Source: an uncultured Streptococcus sp. (lineage in GTDB: Bacteria > Bacillota > Bacilli > Lactobacillales > Streptococcaceae). From it: a DNA stretch of 64,000 nucleotides. The stretch lies in contig NZ_CABFMF010000011.1 in assembly GCF_901875575.1 (NCBI RefSeq), forward strand, positions 1-64,000, given 5' to 3'. Below the pieces are notes generated by a model. The model did not search any database and was not told where the DNA came from. It saw only the letters and a program-made list of their open reading frames with translations. Of this stretch, positions 22,883 to 31,806 are shown piece after piece. Each line of letters opens with the position of its first letter. Position 1 is the first letter of the stretch. A program made the translations under genes and the position numbers.

Positions 22883-23452
22883 TCAGATTTTCTGTGCAAA
22901 TTTTTTACTCAAGGCTTGTCCAATCAAGGCACCCACTAGGGCTCCGATGACAATACTTGCGATAAATAGAAGGACAGTTCCAGGATTTGGTGCGACCATG
23001 ATACGGTCGATATATTCTTGCGATTTTCCTCTTGCTAGAAGGGTAGCCATATAGGCTTTAGGCGCAATCCACATAAGTAAGATTGGTCCTGTTGAGCTAA
23101 AGGAGAAAATAACGAAAGAAAGGAAATTCTTTGTTTGGTCCTTGTATTTTCCTAAATGAGCTACTCCATCTGCTAGGAGACCACAGATAATTCCAGGAAG
23201 GAAGGCACCAGCACCGTGTTTAGATCCCAAGAAAAAGAGGGCCATGACAAGGCCGATAGTGGTAATGGCTCCAAAGCGCGGAACTTTTGCGACTAGGATC
23301 ATATAGACGCTACCGCCGACAAGGGCAGTAAAAGCAGGCGCATAAAACATATTTCCAGTTTGGTCAAGGGGATTGCCCAAAAGGACACCAATTCCCATGC
23401 AGAGGAAGTAAAGAACTGCAAAAAGCAGTGTAGTTAAGATAGATTTTTTCAT
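22883..23452 (-). CDS. ECF transporter S component, MptD/Trep_Strep family
   Basis: A 189-residue membrane protein with about five or six spans. The family pattern includes ALYFLCMGIG-like helix 1, FYAPAFTALVGGSVYMILVAKVP in short segments, GAFLPGIICGLLADGVAHLG and a final GALVGALIGQALSKKF. Such S components bind a small substrate and share the general EcfAAT module; the substrate is unknown. Start ATG (23452) has AGGAG upstream on the minus strand and an extended -10 (TGGTAAAAT) at about 23486-23494. Confidence 0.8.
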   Translation of the reverse strand: MKKSILTTLLFAVLYFLCMGIGVLLGNPLDQTGNMFYAPAFTALVGGSVYMILVAKVPRFGAITTIGLVMALFFLGSKHGAGAFLPGIICGLLADGVAHLGKYKDQTKNFLSFVIFSFSSTGPILLMWIAPKAYMATLLARGKSQEYIDRIMVAPNPGTVLLFIASIVIGALVGALIGQALSKKFAQKI

Positions 23453-23649
23453 GAATTGTCTCCTGATAATTTTTTCACAATTCTCATTTTACCACGGTTT
23501 GGTGGGATTGTAAATGGGAAGAAAGTGTTATTGTTTGCTTGCCAAACTAAATTTTTTATAGATTTATTAATAGTAGATGATTAGATCGTTTTATTGTAAG
23601 GCTTAAGCAAATTCAATCTTTGCAGAGTTACTAAACAAACAACGCATAA

Positions 23650-23805
23650 AGACTACCAGTGATTTTACTTTCAACGAGTGACAGTGTTGAAGATAATTGT
23701 TATGCTGTTGACTACAGTAATGTTGGATATTTTTATAAAGTCTTTCGGAGATTGTGCGAAAAATCTCCCAAAGCCTACCAAAAACAGATAGAAACAACAT
23801 TATAA
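23650..23805 (+). pseudogene. Remnant of an AraC/YesN-type response regulator
   Basis: A frame entered after a TAA (23647-23649) encodes a piece of an AraC-type DNA-binding domain: SVEDNCYAVDYSNVGYFYKV followed by FRRLCEKSPKAYQKQIE and a natural stop at 23803. It parallels the final helix-turn-helix of response regulators (…VGYxNxxYFxKxFKxxxGxSPxxYR). A further related stretch in another frame just upstream (…TKQTTHKDYQ) suggests frameshifts. In pneumococcus I recall a two-component system (TCS07, AraC-type regulator) in exactly this interval; here only its 3' end remains. The rest of the 23453-23865 gap shows no gene. Confidence 0.6.
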
Positions 23806-23831
23806 GATTTGTATTCCCATATAAATGATGC

Positions 23832-23837
23832 TATAAT
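23832..23837 (+). promoter_or_regulatory. Extended -10 for the 175-aa membrane protein
   Basis: TGCTATAAT (TATAAT 23832-23837), 28 bases before the start codon, with AGGAGG at 23853-23858. No clear -35. Confidence 0.45.
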
Positions 23838-23865
23838 ATTATTAATAATATCAGGAGGTTCTATT

Positions 23866-24393
23866 ATGAAAAAGAAACCGATTTACCTTTGGGTCTTGCT
23901 AATTTTATCAGCTCTCTTTTCAGCTTCGTCACTGTATGGAATGTTGAGTCCATTACCTAGCAAAGAAGCCTTTCGTGCGGCTCACCCACAAGCTGGAGGT
24001 ATCAATGCTCAGCAATTAGAAGATACCATTAATTATAGCTATAAAGTGGCAGAATCTTCTCACTCAATTTTTAACAGTGTCTTGATTGTTCTTTCATCTA
24101 TTTTAGTTGTAGTAGCTATTGTTCTCCTAGTTCGTAAGAACTTGCAATATGCAAACTATGCTTATGTTGGCTATGTTTTGTTAGCCATTATTGGTTCGAT
24201 TTATAGTTATGTGAGTTTACAAGATGCTGTACAGTTAGTTCGAGATGATACTATGCGTTTGGGAATCAGTGTTGGTAGCAAAGCGGTAAGTATTTTCTAT
24301 ATCGTCATCAATGTTCTTTTCCTAGCTTTGGTCTTTTATAAGATGTGGCGTCAGCAAAAAGCTTTGTTGGAAGAAGAGGAAGAAGTCGCTTAA
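23866..24393 (+). CDS. Hypothetical four-span membrane protein, 175 aa
   Basis: A hydrophobic first helix (YLWVLLILSALFSASSLYGM), an extracellular segment (LPSKEAFRAAHPQAGGINAQ), three further helices (SVLIVLSSILVVVAIVLLV; YVGYVLLAIIGSIYSYV; IFYIVINVLFLALVFYKM) and an acidic tail (LLEEEEEVA). AGGAGG precedes ATG 23866. It lies between the response-regulator remnant and nrdI, as in pneumococcus. Family function unknown. Confidence 0.75.
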   Translation: MKKKPIYLWVLLILSALFSASSLYGMLSPLPSKEAFRAAHPQAGGINAQQLEDTINYSYKVAESSHSIFNSVLIVLSSILVVVAIVLLVRKNLQYANYAYVGYVLLAIIGSIYSYVSLQDAVQLVRDDTMRLGISVGSKAVSIFYIVINVLFLALVFYKMWRQQKALLEEEEEVA

Positions 24394-24399
24394 GAGTTG

Positions 24400-24442
24400 A
24401 CAAAAAATAACTATCAAGTTACAATCTTGGTAGTTATTTTTC
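24400..24442 (+). terminator. Terminator before nrdI
   Basis: AATAACTATCAAG pairs with CTTGGTAGTTATT (one G-T pair) followed by TTTTCG, just after the membrane-protein stop. Confidence 0.7.
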
Positions 24443-24471
24443 GATTATCAAATGAAATGATGGAGGTACAT

Positions 24472-24936
24472 ATGAAGACAATTTCTTTAGTTTATATCAG
24501 TCTGAGCGGTAATACTGAGAGTTTTGTGACGCGCTTGAAAGATTATCTCTTGTCTCAGTACGAGGGGATTGAAGTTCAAAAGATTCATATCAAAGATTTG
24601 GTCAAAGAAGGCCAAGATTTCTATGAGATGGATCATCCCTATGTCACTTTTTTGCCGACCTACCTAGAAGGTGGAAATGGCGTGGACAACGGAGATGTTG
24701 AGATTTTGACGACACCCGTTGGGGATTTTATCGCCTATGGTGACAATGCTAGTAAGTGCTTTGGGGTCGTAGGTTCAGGGAACCGTAACTTTAATAACCA
24801 ATATTGCCTGACAGCCAAGCAATATAGTGAGCGTTTTGGTTTTCCTGTATTGGCAGACTTTGAAATGCGAGGTATGCTGGAAGATATCAAACATGTCGCA
24901 GCTATCATTGCAAACTTATATGAATTAGAAAGTTAA
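24472..24936 (+). CDS. nrdI: NrdI-like flavodoxin
   Basis: A 154-residue flavodoxin of the NrdI family, which activates the dimanganese cofactor of class Ib ribonucleotide reductase. The FMN phosphate loop is VYISLSGNTESFV (about residues 7-19), followed by TFLPTYLEGGNG and the flavin-contact region FGVVGSGNRNFNNQYCLTAK. Start ATG 24472 has GGAGG upstream. No nrdE/nrdF gene is adjacent, so it acts with a reductase encoded elsewhere, or is a stand-alone NrdI paralogue. Confidence 0.9.
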   Translation: MKTISLVYISLSGNTESFVTRLKDYLLSQYEGIEVQKIHIKDLVKEGQDFYEMDHPYVTFLPTYLEGGNGVDNGDVEILTTPVGDFIAYGDNASKCFGVVGSGNRNFNNQYCLTAKQYSERFGFPVLADFEMRGMLEDIKHVAAIIANLYELES

Positions 24937-24987
24937 GCTAGGGCTTGACTTTTTATTTTTCTGGAGACTTTAGAAAATGTTTACTGC

Positions 24988-25446
24988 TTACTTTCTATGC
25001 TCTAAGAGTTGATTGATATGATTTACTTTTCTAGCTTCTCTTTTATAGAGAATAGTCCAAATAATGAGGTAGACAATCGCAAACTCAAGAATGAGCTGGA
25101 GGTAGAAATTCCAGTGGAAGGGGAACCAACCTGCCAGAGTTGCTAGTGGGACAAAGCCAGCCAGCATGAGGAAGAAATGGGAAAGCGTCGCACGGAGCAA
25201 GCTCCAGTCACGGCTGAATAATCGCTTGCCAAAGTTGAAGAGAATGCCGATGGCTGCCCAGATAAGAGTGCAGTAGAGCAAGATCAGGGCACCGTGAACT
25301 TGATGTTGAGCCATTACTTGGCCGACGAGAGATTCAGGGCTAAGTGGAGCGTAGGTATTTGGTGCATAAATGAGTGAAAAGATGATAGAGAGGATGAGGC
25401 CGATGAGGACACCAGTAGCTGCGTCGTGGAAGATTTGTTTTTTCAT
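24988..25446 (-). CDS. DUF3021 membrane protein, likely inhibitor of the LytTR regulator
   Basis: A 152-residue protein with four membrane helices (TGVLIGLILSIIFSLIY; HGALILLYCTLIWAAIGIL; HFFLMLAGFVPLATLAGWF; LILEFAIVYLIIWTILY) and a basic tail, typical of DUF3021. Its start overlaps the end of the upstream LytTR gene by four bases. In S. mutans such pairs (HdrRM, BrsRM) consist of a LytTR activator held inactive by the membrane partner. The same arrangement here supports that role by homology. Confidence 0.85.
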   Translation of the reverse strand: MKKQIFHDAATGVLIGLILSIIFSLIYAPNTYAPLSPESLVGQVMAQHQVHGALILLYCTLIWAAIGILFNFGKRLFSRDWSLLRATLSHFFLMLAGFVPLATLAGWFPFHWNFYLQLILEFAIVYLIIWTILYKREARKVNHINQLLEHRK

Positions 25447-25883
25447 AGTTCTAATTTCTCCTTGATGGTTTTTAGGTAACGGCGTGAAGAGTAGGTGAAG
25501 CTTTCGTTTTTCAAGAAAATTTCTACTAGGCCGTTGGGGGTGAGCTTGAGATGAGAGATAGAGTCGATATTGACGATTTCAGATTGGGAAATTTGTATAA
25601 AAGTGGTCGGTAGAATTTCAAGTACCTGATAGAGTCGCAAATCAATGCTGTAGGTCTGACTCGCGGTTTCTGCTAGAACCTTCCGATTCTCGATATAGAA
25701 GCGTTGTATCTTACCAATTTTAACTAGATAGACCTGATCATCAATCTTTCCTTTGATTGTTTCTTTTTGGTCAAGATTTTCTGCGAACTCGATGACTTTC
25801 TGGACTTTATCTGTCGGCTGAGGTGCTTGAACAATCAGCTTTTCCTCTTCGTAAGTTTCACTAATCTGTAGTTCTACTTTCAT
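25443..25883 (-). CDS. LytTR-domain DNA-binding regulator
   Basis: A 146-residue protein. The N-terminal half is a short leader (ELQISETYEEEKLIVQAPQP). The C-terminal LytTR domain (about residues 50-145) shows the family pattern IGKIQRFYIENRKVLAETAS, FIQISQSEIVNIDSI and LTPNGLVEIFLKNESFTYSS followed by RRYLK. It has no receiver domain and is co-transcribed with the DUF3021 protein. Homologous pairs control bacteriocin and competence genes in other streptococci; the target here is unknown. Confidence 0.87.
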   Translation of the reverse strand: MKVELQISETYEEEKLIVQAPQPTDKVQKVIEFAENLDQKETIKGKIDDQVYLVKIGKIQRFYIENRKVLAETASQTYSIDLRLYQVLEILPTTFIQISQSEIVNIDSISHLKLTPNGLVEIFLKNESFTYSSRRYLKTIKEKLEL

Positions 25884-26089
25884 AAATTTCTCTCCTTTTT
25901 AGTTATACAAGGTTGTGATCACTTCCTGTATATCTTTATTAAACACTATTTTCCAGACCCTTGCAAGGGACTTTGTCTATGTGGAGGGATTTGATTCCTA
26001 TGTGGTGCTTGCTTTTCTGTCCTATCTGAAATATGGTATAATAGCACTAATCAATTTCTAGGAAAATAGATACAGAAAGGGGCTGAAAG

Positions 26090-28039
26090 ATGTCTCATAT
26101 TATTGAATTACCAGAGGTACTGGCAAACCAGATTGCGGCTGGAGAGGTTATCGAGCGTCCAGCTAGCGTTGTTAAGGAGTTGGTAGAAAATGCCATTGAT
26201 GCTGGCTCTAGTCAGATTATCATTGAGATTGAGGAGTCTGGTCTCAAGAAGATTCAAATCACAGATAATGGTCACGGAATTGCCCACGATGAGGTAGAGC
26301 TGGCTCTGCGTCGTCATGCGACCAGTAAGATAAAAAATCAAGCAGACCTCTTTCGAATTCGCACGCTTGGTTTTCGTGGTGAAGCCCTACCTTCTATAGC
26401 GTCTGTTAGTGTTTTAACTCTGTTGACTGCGGTGGATGGCGCAAGTCACGGGACCAAGCTAGTCGCGCGTGGTGGAGAAGTTGAAGAAGTCATTCCAGCT
26501 ACTAGTCCTGTGGGAACCAAGGTTTGTGTGGAGAATCTCTTTTTCAACACGCCTGCCCGCCTCAAGTATATGAAGAGTCAGCAAGCGGAGCTGTCTCATA
26601 TCATTGATATTGTCAACCGTCTGGGCTTGGCCCATCCTGAAATTTCTTTCAGCTTGATTAGTGATGGCAAGGAAATGACGCGGACAGCTGGGACTGGTCA
26701 ACTGCGACAAGCAATCGCAGGAATTTATGGTTTGGCGAGTGCCAAGAAGATGATTGAAATTGAGAATTCTGACCTAGATTTCGAAATTTCAGGTTTTGTG
26801 TCCTTGCCTGAGTTAACTCGGGCCAATCGCAATTATATCAGTCTCTTCATCAATGGTCGTTATATCAAGAACTTTTTACTCAATCGTGCTATTCTTGACG
26901 GTTATGGCAGTAAGCTCATGGTGGGGCGTTTTCCACTGGCTGTCATTCATATCCATATTGACCCTTATCTAGCGGATGTCAATGTGCATCCAACCAAGCA
27001 AGAGGTGCGGATTTCTAAGGAAAAAGAACTTATGACCCTGGTTTCAGAAGCTATTTCAAATAGTCTCAAGGAGCAAACTTTGATCCCAGATGCCTTGGAA
27101 AATCTTGCTAAATCTACCGTGCGCAATCGTCAAAAGGTGGAGCAGACCATTCTCCCTCTCAAAGAAAATACTCTCTACTATGAAAAAACAGAGCCGATAA
27201 GACCTAGTCAAGCTGAGGTGGCTGATTATCAGGTAGAATTGACTGGTGAAGGACAGGATTTAACTTTATTTGCCAAGGAAACCTTGGAGCAGCTGACCAA
27301 GCCAGCAAAACTGCATTTTGCAGAAAGAAAGCCTGCTAATTATGACCAACTAGACCATCCAGAGTTAGACCTTGCGAGTCTTGATAAGGCCTATGACAAA
27401 CTGGAGCGAGAAGAATCGTCAAGCTTCCCAGAGTTGGAATTTTTCGGGCAAATGCATGGAACCTATCTCTTTGCTCAAGGGCGAGATGGGCTCTACATCA
27501 TAGACCAACATGCGGCTCAGGAACGAGTCAAGTACGAGGAGTATCGTGAGAGCATTGGCAATGTTGATCAGAGCCAGCAGCAACTATTAGTGCCCTATAT
27601 ATTTGAATTTCCTGCGGATGATGCCCTCCGTCTCAAGGAAAGGATGGCACTTTTGGAGGAAGTGGGCGTCTTTCTAGCAGAGTACGGGGAAAATCAATTT
27701 ATCCTACGTGAACATCCTATTTGGATGGCAGAGGAGGAGATTGAGTCAGGCATCTATGAAATGTGTGATATGCTACTCTTGACCAAGGAAGTTTCTATCA
27801 AGAAATACCGAGCAGAGCTGGCTATTATGATGTCCTGCAAGCGGTCGATTAAGGCCAACCATCGTATTGATGATCATTCAGCTAGACAACTCCTCTATCA
27901 GCTCTCTCAATGTGATAATCCCTATAACTGTCCCCACGGACGTCCTGTTTTGGTGCATTTTACTAAGTCGGATATGGAAAAGATGTTCCGACGTATTCAG
28001 GAAAATCACACCAGTCTCCGTGAGTTGGGGAAATATTAA
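26090..28039 (+). CDS. mutL: DNA mismatch repair protein MutL (HexB)
   Basis: A 649-residue GHKL ATPase/endonuclease linking MutS mismatch recognition to strand removal. ATPase motifs: ELVENAIDAG (about residues 31-40), DNGHGI, FRGEALPSIASVS and NLFFNTPARLKYM. The C-terminal domain has the metal-dependent nicking motif DQHAAQERVKYEE (DQHAxxExxxxE) and CPHGRPV, as in Firmicute MutL. It starts a repair cluster with ruvA and tag, each separated by 9-15 bases. Confidence 0.96.
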   Translation: MSHIIELPEVLANQIAAGEVIERPASVVKELVENAIDAGSSQIIIEIEESGLKKIQITDNGHGIAHDEVELALRRHATSKIKNQADLFRIRTLGFRGEALPSIASVSVLTLLTAVDGASHGTKLVARGGEVEEVIPATSPVGTKVCVENLFFNTPARLKYMKSQQAELSHIIDIVNRLGLAHPEISFSLISDGKEMTRTAGTGQLRQAIAGIYGLASAKKMIEIENSDLDFEISGFVSLPELTRANRNYISLFINGRYIKNFLLNRAILDGYGSKLMVGRFPLAVIHIHIDPYLADVNVHPTKQEVRISKEKELMTLVSEAISNSLKEQTLIPDALENLAKSTVRNRQKVEQTILPLKENTLYYEKTEPIRPSQAEVADYQVELTGEGQDLTLFAKETLEQLTKPAKLHFAERKPANYDQLDHPELDLASLDKAYDKLEREESSSFPELEFFGQMHGTYLFAQGRDGLYIIDQHAAQERVKYEEYRESIGNVDQSQQQLLVPYIFEFPADDALRLKERMALLEEVGVFLAEYGENQFILREHPIWMAEEEIESGIYEMCDMLLLTKEVSIKKYRAELAIMMSCKRSIKANHRIDDHSARQLLYQLSQCDNPYNCPHGRPVLVHFTKSDMEKMFRRIQENHTSLRELGKY

Positions 28040-28054
28040 ATTAAAAGGAAAACT

Positions 28055-28648
28055 ATGTACGAATATTTAAAAGGAATCATTACCAAAATCACTGCTAAAT
28101 ACATTGTCCTTGAAACCAATGGTATCGGTTATATCCTGCATGTGGCCAATCCCTATGCCTACTCAGGTCAGGTTAATCAGGAAGCTCAGATTTATGTGCA
28201 TCAGGTCGTGCGTGAGGACGCCCATCTACTTTATGGTTTTCGTTCAGAAGATGAGAAAAAGCTCTTTCTCAGTCTGATTTCGGTATCTGGGATTGGTCCT
28301 GTGTCAGCTCTCGCTATTATCGCTGCTGATGATAATGCTGGCTTGGTTCAAGCCATTGAAACCAAGAACATCACCTACTTGACTAAGTTCCCTAAAATTG
28401 GCAAGAAAACAGCCCAGCAGATGGTGTTGGACTTGGAAGGCAAGGTAGTAGTTGCAGGAGATGATCTTCCTGCCAAGGTGGCAGTGCAAGCTAGCGCTGA
28501 AAACCAAGAACTGGAAGAAGCTATGGAAGCCATGCTGGCTCTGGGCTACAAGACGACCGAACTCAAGAAAATCAAGAAATTCTTTGAAGGAACGACAGAT
28601 ACAGCTGAGAACTATATCAAGTCGGCCCTTAAAATGTTGGTCAAATAG
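28055..28648 (+). CDS. ruvA: Holliday junction DNA helicase subunit RuvA
   Basis: A 197-residue protein that binds four-way junctions as a tetramer and loads the RuvB motor. OB-fold N-terminus (MYEYLKGIITKITAKYIVLE), two helix-hairpin-helix motifs (LISVSGIGPVSALAII; FPKIGKKTAQQMVLDL) and a C-terminal RuvB-contact domain after an acidic linker. Starts 15 bases after mutL; ruvB is not adjacent. Confidence 0.96.
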   Translation: MYEYLKGIITKITAKYIVLETNGIGYILHVANPYAYSGQVNQEAQIYVHQVVREDAHLLYGFRSEDEKKLFLSLISVSGIGPVSALAIIAADDNAGLVQAIETKNITYLTKFPKIGKKTAQQMVLDLEGKVVVAGDDLPAKVAVQASAENQELEEAMEAMLALGYKTTELKKIKKFFEGTTDTAENYIKSALKMLVK

Positions 28649-28657
28649 GAGTAGAAC

Positions 28658-29221
28658 ATGACAAAACGTTGTTCGTGGGTCAAGATGACCAATCCGCTCT
28701 ACATTGCCTATCATGATGAGGAGTGGGGTCAGCCCCTCCATGATGACCAAGCATTGTTTGAGTTATTGTGTATGGAAACCTATCAGGCAGGCCTATCTTG
28801 GGAAACGGTGCTCAACAAACGTCAAGCTTTCCGAGAAGCCTTTCATGGCTATCAAATTCAAGCAGTCGCAGAGATGACCGACACCGAATTGGGAAACTTG
28901 CTGGATAATCCAGCCATCATCCGAAATAGAGCCAAGATTTTTGCTACACGCGCTAATGCCCAAGTCTTTCTACGACTACAGGTAGAGTACGGCTCTTTTG
29001 ATGCCTATCTTTGGTCTTTTGTTGAGAGAAAAACTATCGTGAACGATGTTCCCGATTACCGCCAAGCCCCAGCTAAAACACCCTTATCTGAGAGATTAGC
29101 CAAAGATCTCAAAAAACGAGGCTTCAAGTTCACAGGCCCAGTCGCTGTCTTGTCTTTTCTACAAGCTGCAGGCCTAGTTGATGACCACGAGAACGATTGT
29201 GAGTGGAAAGGTCTTAAATGA
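28658..29221 (+). CDS. tag: DNA-3-methyladenine glycosylase I
   Basis: A 187-residue base-excision enzyme removing 3-methyladenine. Family marks are RCSWVKMTNPLYIAYHDEEW with the catalytic Glu, the segment METYQAGLSWETVLNKR, and the C-terminal zinc ligands in DDHENDCEW. The stop overlaps the next gene's start by four bases. Confidence 0.94.
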   Translation: MTKRCSWVKMTNPLYIAYHDEEWGQPLHDDQALFELLCMETYQAGLSWETVLNKRQAFREAFHGYQIQAVAEMTDTELGNLLDNPAIIRNRAKIFATRANAQVFLRLQVEYGSFDAYLWSFVERKTIVNDVPDYRQAPAKTPLSERLAKDLKKRGFKFTGPVAVLSFLQAAGLVDDHENDCEWKGLK

Positions 29222-29892
29222 TGTCTAACAAAAATAAGGGAATTCTAATTTTTTCGATACTATATACAGTTCTATTTGAGTTTGATGGCGTTAAATTACT
29301 GGCTTCTTTGATGCCATCTGCCATTGCGAATTATCTAGTCTATGTAGTACTAGCTCTATATGGTTCTTTCTTGTTCAAGGATAGATTGTTCAAACAATGG
29401 AATGAGATTAGAAAGACTAAAAGGAAATTCTTCTTTGGCGTCTTAACAGGATGGCTCTTTCTCTTTCTGATGAATGTTGTCTTTGAATTGGTATCAGAGA
29501 TGTTGAAGCAGTTTTTTGAGCTAGTCGGACAAGGTCTAAACCAGTCGAATATTCAAAGCACTTTTCAAGAGCAACCAATACTGATAGCTGTTTTTGCTTG
29601 TGTTATTGGACCTTTGGTAGAAGAATTAATTTTTCGTCAAACTCTATTGAGATATTTGAGAAAAAGTCTGCCAACTTGGCTGAGTATCTTTATAGCCGGC
29701 CTTGCTTTTGCCTTAACTCATATGCACAGCTTGGATCTATCCGAGTGGGTCGGTGCAGTCGGTTATCTAGGTGCTGGCCTTGCCTTTTCAATTATTTATG
29801 TGAAAGAAAAGGAGAATATCTACTATCCTCTACTTATTCACATGTTAAGCAACAGTCTCTCCTTAATCATTTTAGCTATCAGTAGTATGTGA
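29218..29892 (+). CDS. CPBP-family intramembrane metalloprotease
   Basis: A 224-residue polytopic membrane protein. It carries the CPBP (CAAX protease/bacteriocin-processing) motifs: EELIFRQTLL (EExxxR, about residues 140-149), FALTHMHS (FxxxH) and HMLSNSLSL (HxxxN). Members process prenylated or secreted peptides or confer bacteriocin self-immunity; the substrate here is unknown. ATG 29218 or 29221 is translationally coupled to tag. Confidence 0.88.
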   Translation: MMSNKNKGILIFSILYTVLFEFDGVKLLASLMPSAIANYLVYVVLALYGSFLFKDRLFKQWNEIRKTKRKFFFGVLTGWLFLFLMNVVFELVSEMLKQFFELVGQGLNQSNIQSTFQEQPILIAVFACVIGPLVEELIFRQTLLRYLRKSLPTWLSIFIAGLAFALTHMHSLDLSEWVGAVGYLGAGLAFSIIYVKEKENIYYPLLIHMLSNSLSLIILAISSM

Positions 29893-29943
29893 TGAAAATA
29901 TCAGTAATGATACTGAGAAAAAGCTGAGAAATTCTTCCCAGCT

Positions 29944-30975
29944 TTATTTGTTATAGTCAAAGCAAATGATTTGCTCCTGTGCATCTACATGAGCATGGAC
30001 TCCGAAGGGGACAATTGCTCTTGGAGTTGCGTGGCCGACATTTAGATTATAGATAATCGGGATATTGCTGTCAATGATATCCAATAGTGCCTTTTTATAG
30101 TCGTCATAGAAAGTTTCATCCATAGGTTTTCCGACCAAGACTCCATTGATGACCTCGAATATGCCAGTGTCCTTTAAAGTCCGCAACATCTTTTTGAAGT
30201 CTTCTGGTTCAGGCTTTTCTTCGCTTGTCTCTAGCAAGAGGATCTTTCCTTCCCAGTCGGATAAGTCAGGGAAGAGTTTGTATTTTTGGCATAGCTCCGT
30301 GCTATCTGCGTATCGAGAGTTGTCAAAGATATCGTAGAGGGATTCGAGGCAACCACCGAGGATTTTTCCCTCAAACTGTGCATTTCCTTGCAACAAGTCA
30401 AAACCAGTATTTGTATGACTGATACGAGGTGTTCCCAGAGCCTTGGGACTAAAATCAGTTCGTTCCTCATACCAAACATTGCTAGGGCGGATTTCTGAGA
30501 TTCTTCCAGTCTCAATCAATTCTTTAAAGTAGTGAAGGCTATAGGCTAACATTTCTTTGTCTAATTCACAAATGTCTGCTAAGAAGGATTGACCATAAAA
30601 AGTCTTGATTCCTAGTTTATGCAACATGAGATGGTTCATGGTTGTATCCGAGAAGCCAAGAAAAATTTTTTGTTTGATAACCTTTTGGAGTTGGTCATTT
30701 TCAAAAAGATAAGGTAGTAAGCGATAGGTGTCGTCTCCACCGATGGCGCATAGGATCATGTCGATACTATCATCAGAAAAGGCATGAATCAAATCCTCTG
30801 CACGAGCTTCAGGATGGTCCTTGATAAAGTCTAATCCATTTAGCGAATGGGGTAAAAAGATAGGATTGAGTCCCAGGTTCTTGAGACGTTGGATACCCAA
30901 GTCCACTTCATGTTTGACAAAGTCCTCTCCGATAATGCCACTAGATAAACTAACAATACCAATAGTAGAAATCAT
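29944..30975 (-). CDS. S66-family peptidase (LD-carboxypeptidase/MccF-like)
   Basis: A 343-residue cytoplasmic serine peptidase. The fold-defining start is TIGIVSLSSGIIGEDF. The catalytic triad positions expected for S66 are visible as Ser in FLGFSDTTMNHL, Glu in LLLETSEE and His in NVGHATPR. Relatives recycle muropeptides (LdcA) or hydrolyse microcin C-type nucleotide-peptides (MccF); the length and GGDDTYRLLPYL segment are closer to the MccF-like branch. Monocistronic on the minus strand. Confidence 0.85.
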   Translation of the reverse strand: MISTIGIVSLSSGIIGEDFVKHEVDLGIQRLKNLGLNPIFLPHSLNGLDFIKDHPEARAEDLIHAFSDDSIDMILCAIGGDDTYRLLPYLFENDQLQKVIKQKIFLGFSDTTMNHLMLHKLGIKTFYGQSFLADICELDKEMLAYSLHYFKELIETGRISEIRPSNVWYEERTDFSPKALGTPRISHTNTGFDLLQGNAQFEGKILGGCLESLYDIFDNSRYADSTELCQKYKLFPDLSDWEGKILLLETSEEKPEPEDFKKMLRTLKDTGIFEVINGVLVGKPMDETFYDDYKKALLDIIDSNIPIIYNLNVGHATPRAIVPFGVHAHVDAQEQIICFDYNK

Positions 30976-31076
30976 GTTTTATCCTCCTAGAAATAGATTG
31001 AGCCTATTTTATCACAAAAGATTAGATAGAGCTATGTGGGATGTCAGAAGAATACTTTAAAATCAAAAAAGTAAGT

Positions 31077-31106
31077 GAAAAAGCAACCGCTCGATGTGGT
31101 TGCTTT
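31077..31106 (+). terminator. Terminator for the leftward DUF1129 gene
   Basis: AAAAGCAACC … GGTTGCTTTT, a stem with A and T flanks, works for transcripts arriving from either side. Confidence 0.75.
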
Positions 31107-31117
31107 TGTTATTCTTT

Positions 31118-31795
31118 TTAATAGCGTGATGGTCCTGCACTTGCGCTACGGATATTGAAGCGTTTCTTGAGATAGAAGCGAAGGGCTAGGAGAGCTGCAC
31201 CGATAACTGCTAACTGCAATGGTGCAAGGACTGGGTTAAGGCTAGCTGGTAGGAAGCTTGTTGCAAAGAAGACAAGCAACCAAAGGAACATACAAGCTAG
31301 GATAACGAGGACTGATTTCCAGAAAGGTGGACGTTGACTGCGATCCATATCTGGCCCGTAGTACTGGTATACAAAATAGTACATCAAGTAAAAGGCAAAT
31401 CCACCAACAAGCCCAACTAACAAGAGAGTGATAAATCCATAGCCAATAGTTTGGTCTGCTGAGAAGAAGGTTGTGAGGGCGCTGACGAGAGCAAAGAGGC
31501 TAGTAATGAAAAGGGCTGAGTCCATAATCATCAGTTTTGGATCATCATTTTCTTTTGGATGCTCTTTTTCGTACTGTTCTTTGACTGTAAAGCTATGAGC
31601 CCAGTGGGTGGGTGCGCCGTAGAGGGAACGTGCAGTCGTACCTTTTGCTTGTTCTTCAAGGATTTGGGGAATGATTTCCTCAAATATTGCCTTGATTTCA
31701 GCGTCTGTTTTCCCATCTTTGATAAATTGTTGGGTAGCGATATGGATAAATTCTTGGTTTTTCTTGGTTAATTTTTGTAAGTCAATCTGAGACAT
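31118..31795 (-). CDS. DUF1129 membrane protein
   Basis: A 225-residue protein: a soluble N-terminal third (MSQIDLQKLTKKNQEFIHIA … GTTARSLYGAPTHWA) followed by four membrane helices and a basic tail, the layout of the DUF1129 family. ATG at 31795 has AAGAGGAAT upstream; earlier in-frame codons lie inside the corA end. It follows corA by eleven bases, so the two are likely co-transcribed. Function unknown. Confidence 0.82.
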   Translation of the reverse strand: MSQIDLQKLTKKNQEFIHIATQQFIKDGKTDAEIKAIFEEIIPQILEEQAKGTTARSLYGAPTHWAHSFTVKEQYEKEHPKENDDPKLMIMDSALFITSLFALVSALTTFFSADQTIGYGFITLLLVGLVGGFAFYLMYYFVYQYYGPDMDRSQRPPFWKSVLVILACMFLWLLVFFATSFLPASLNPVLAPLQLAVIGAALLALRFYLKKRFNIRSASAGPSRY

Positions 31796-31806
31796 AAGTA
31801 TTCCTC

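Noticed and set aside
28056..28064. TACGAATA at the start of ruvA as a possible cin-box
   Set aside because: It overlaps the ruvA start codon (ATG TAC GAA TA…), so it cannot act as that gene's promoter; coincidence of coding sequence.
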